This document shows positions 5,823 through 5,901 of a DNA stretch of 5,901 nt, in pieces. The notes beneath the pieces are model-generated. The model worked only from the letters and a program-made list of their open reading frames with translations, did not search any database and was not told the origin of the DNA. Both the position numbers and the translations under genes were made by a program. How positions within the stretch are numbered: the stretch's first letter is position 1; every line of letters begins with the position of its first letter. This stretch comes from Fibrobacteres bacterium CG2_30_45_31 (GTDB taxonomy: Bacteria > Fibrobacterota > Fibrobacteria > Fibrobacterales > Fibrobacteraceae). The stretch spans positions 1 to 5,901 of the forward strand of contig MNYL01000001.1 of the NCBI GenBank assembly GCA_001873075.1, given 5' to 3'.

Positions 5823-5848
5823 CTAGCCATTTATGGTAAGGCGTTGCC

Positions 5849-5901
5849 CTATTCTAAAAACTGATAGAATTCATCGTAGTCATGGTTGACCGAAACCTCT
5901 T
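5849..5901 (-). CDS. C-terminal end of an unidentified convergent protein, cut by window edge
   Basis: On the minus strand one frame entering from the right edge reads EVSVNHDYDEFYQFLE and then TAG. The other two frames stop after 6 and 15 codons. The acidic/aromatic tail looks like a genuine protein C-terminus, and a minus-strand terminator begins 26 nt beyond the stop, which supports a real gene. Only 16 codons are present, so the family cannot be named. Confidence 0.45.
   Translation of the reverse strand, partial: EVSVNHDYDEFYQFLE

Noticed and set aside
4574..5830. 418-codon minus-strand open frame covering the whole aminopeptidase gene
   Set aside because: Its protein is very rich in His, Arg and Phe with no recognisable domain, as expected for the antisense of a codon-biased gene. 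The plus strand encodes a clear M29 enzyme with all metal ligands, and the antisense frame has no ribosome binding site that I can see.

Overview
The window reads as chromosomal DNA from a Gram-negative bacterium with an outer membrane. It has a C-terminal-Phe beta-barrel porin-like protein, a lipobox lipoprotein and a signal-peptide lipocalin-like protein. Three things make a member of Fibrobacterota (Fibrobacter-like) my best guess: the Ser/Ala/Pro-rich tether and the conserved block after it in the outer-membrane protein, the small Ser-rich, Cys-rich lipoprotein, and a eukaryotic-type HisA. This is an inference from protein style, not a proven identification.

Layout: the left half is a minus-strand operon read right to left. 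A divergent AT-rich intergenic region (2618-2854) carries a TTGACA promoter. It feeds a secreted two-domain lipocalin-like protein (1583-2617), then a eukaryotic-type HisA (810-1574, 8 nt downstream), then a GT4-type glycosyltransferase (start at 841, overlapping hisA by 32 nt) that runs off the left edge with only its N-terminal domain present. The glycosyltransferase has no closed reading frame in the window and is recovered only by reading the minus strand up to the edge.

The right half is plus-strand. A TATAAT-type promoter, a terminator-like leader hairpin and a strong ribosome binding site precede an outer-membrane beta-barrel protein (2855-4135). It is followed 45 nt later by a small Cys-rich lipoprotein (4181-4468), and the pair ends at a strong Rho-independent terminator (4502-4535). 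A separate M29-family aminopeptidase (4679-5788) follows. A hairpin with a T tract on the minus strand (5789-5822) then terminates a convergent minus-strand gene, of which only the last 16 codons are visible (5849-5901).

Functionally, the plus-strand pair looks like an envelope module. The minus-strand operon is an odd mix of a histidine-pathway isomerase, a periplasmic lipocalin and a sugar transferase, with no shared pathway that can be read from sequence. No mobile element, CRISPR array, tRNA or rRNA was seen. No clearly new molecular system is evident; the most unusual points are the eukaryotic-type HisA, its gene neighbours, the leader hairpin and the octapeptide-repeat lipoprotein.
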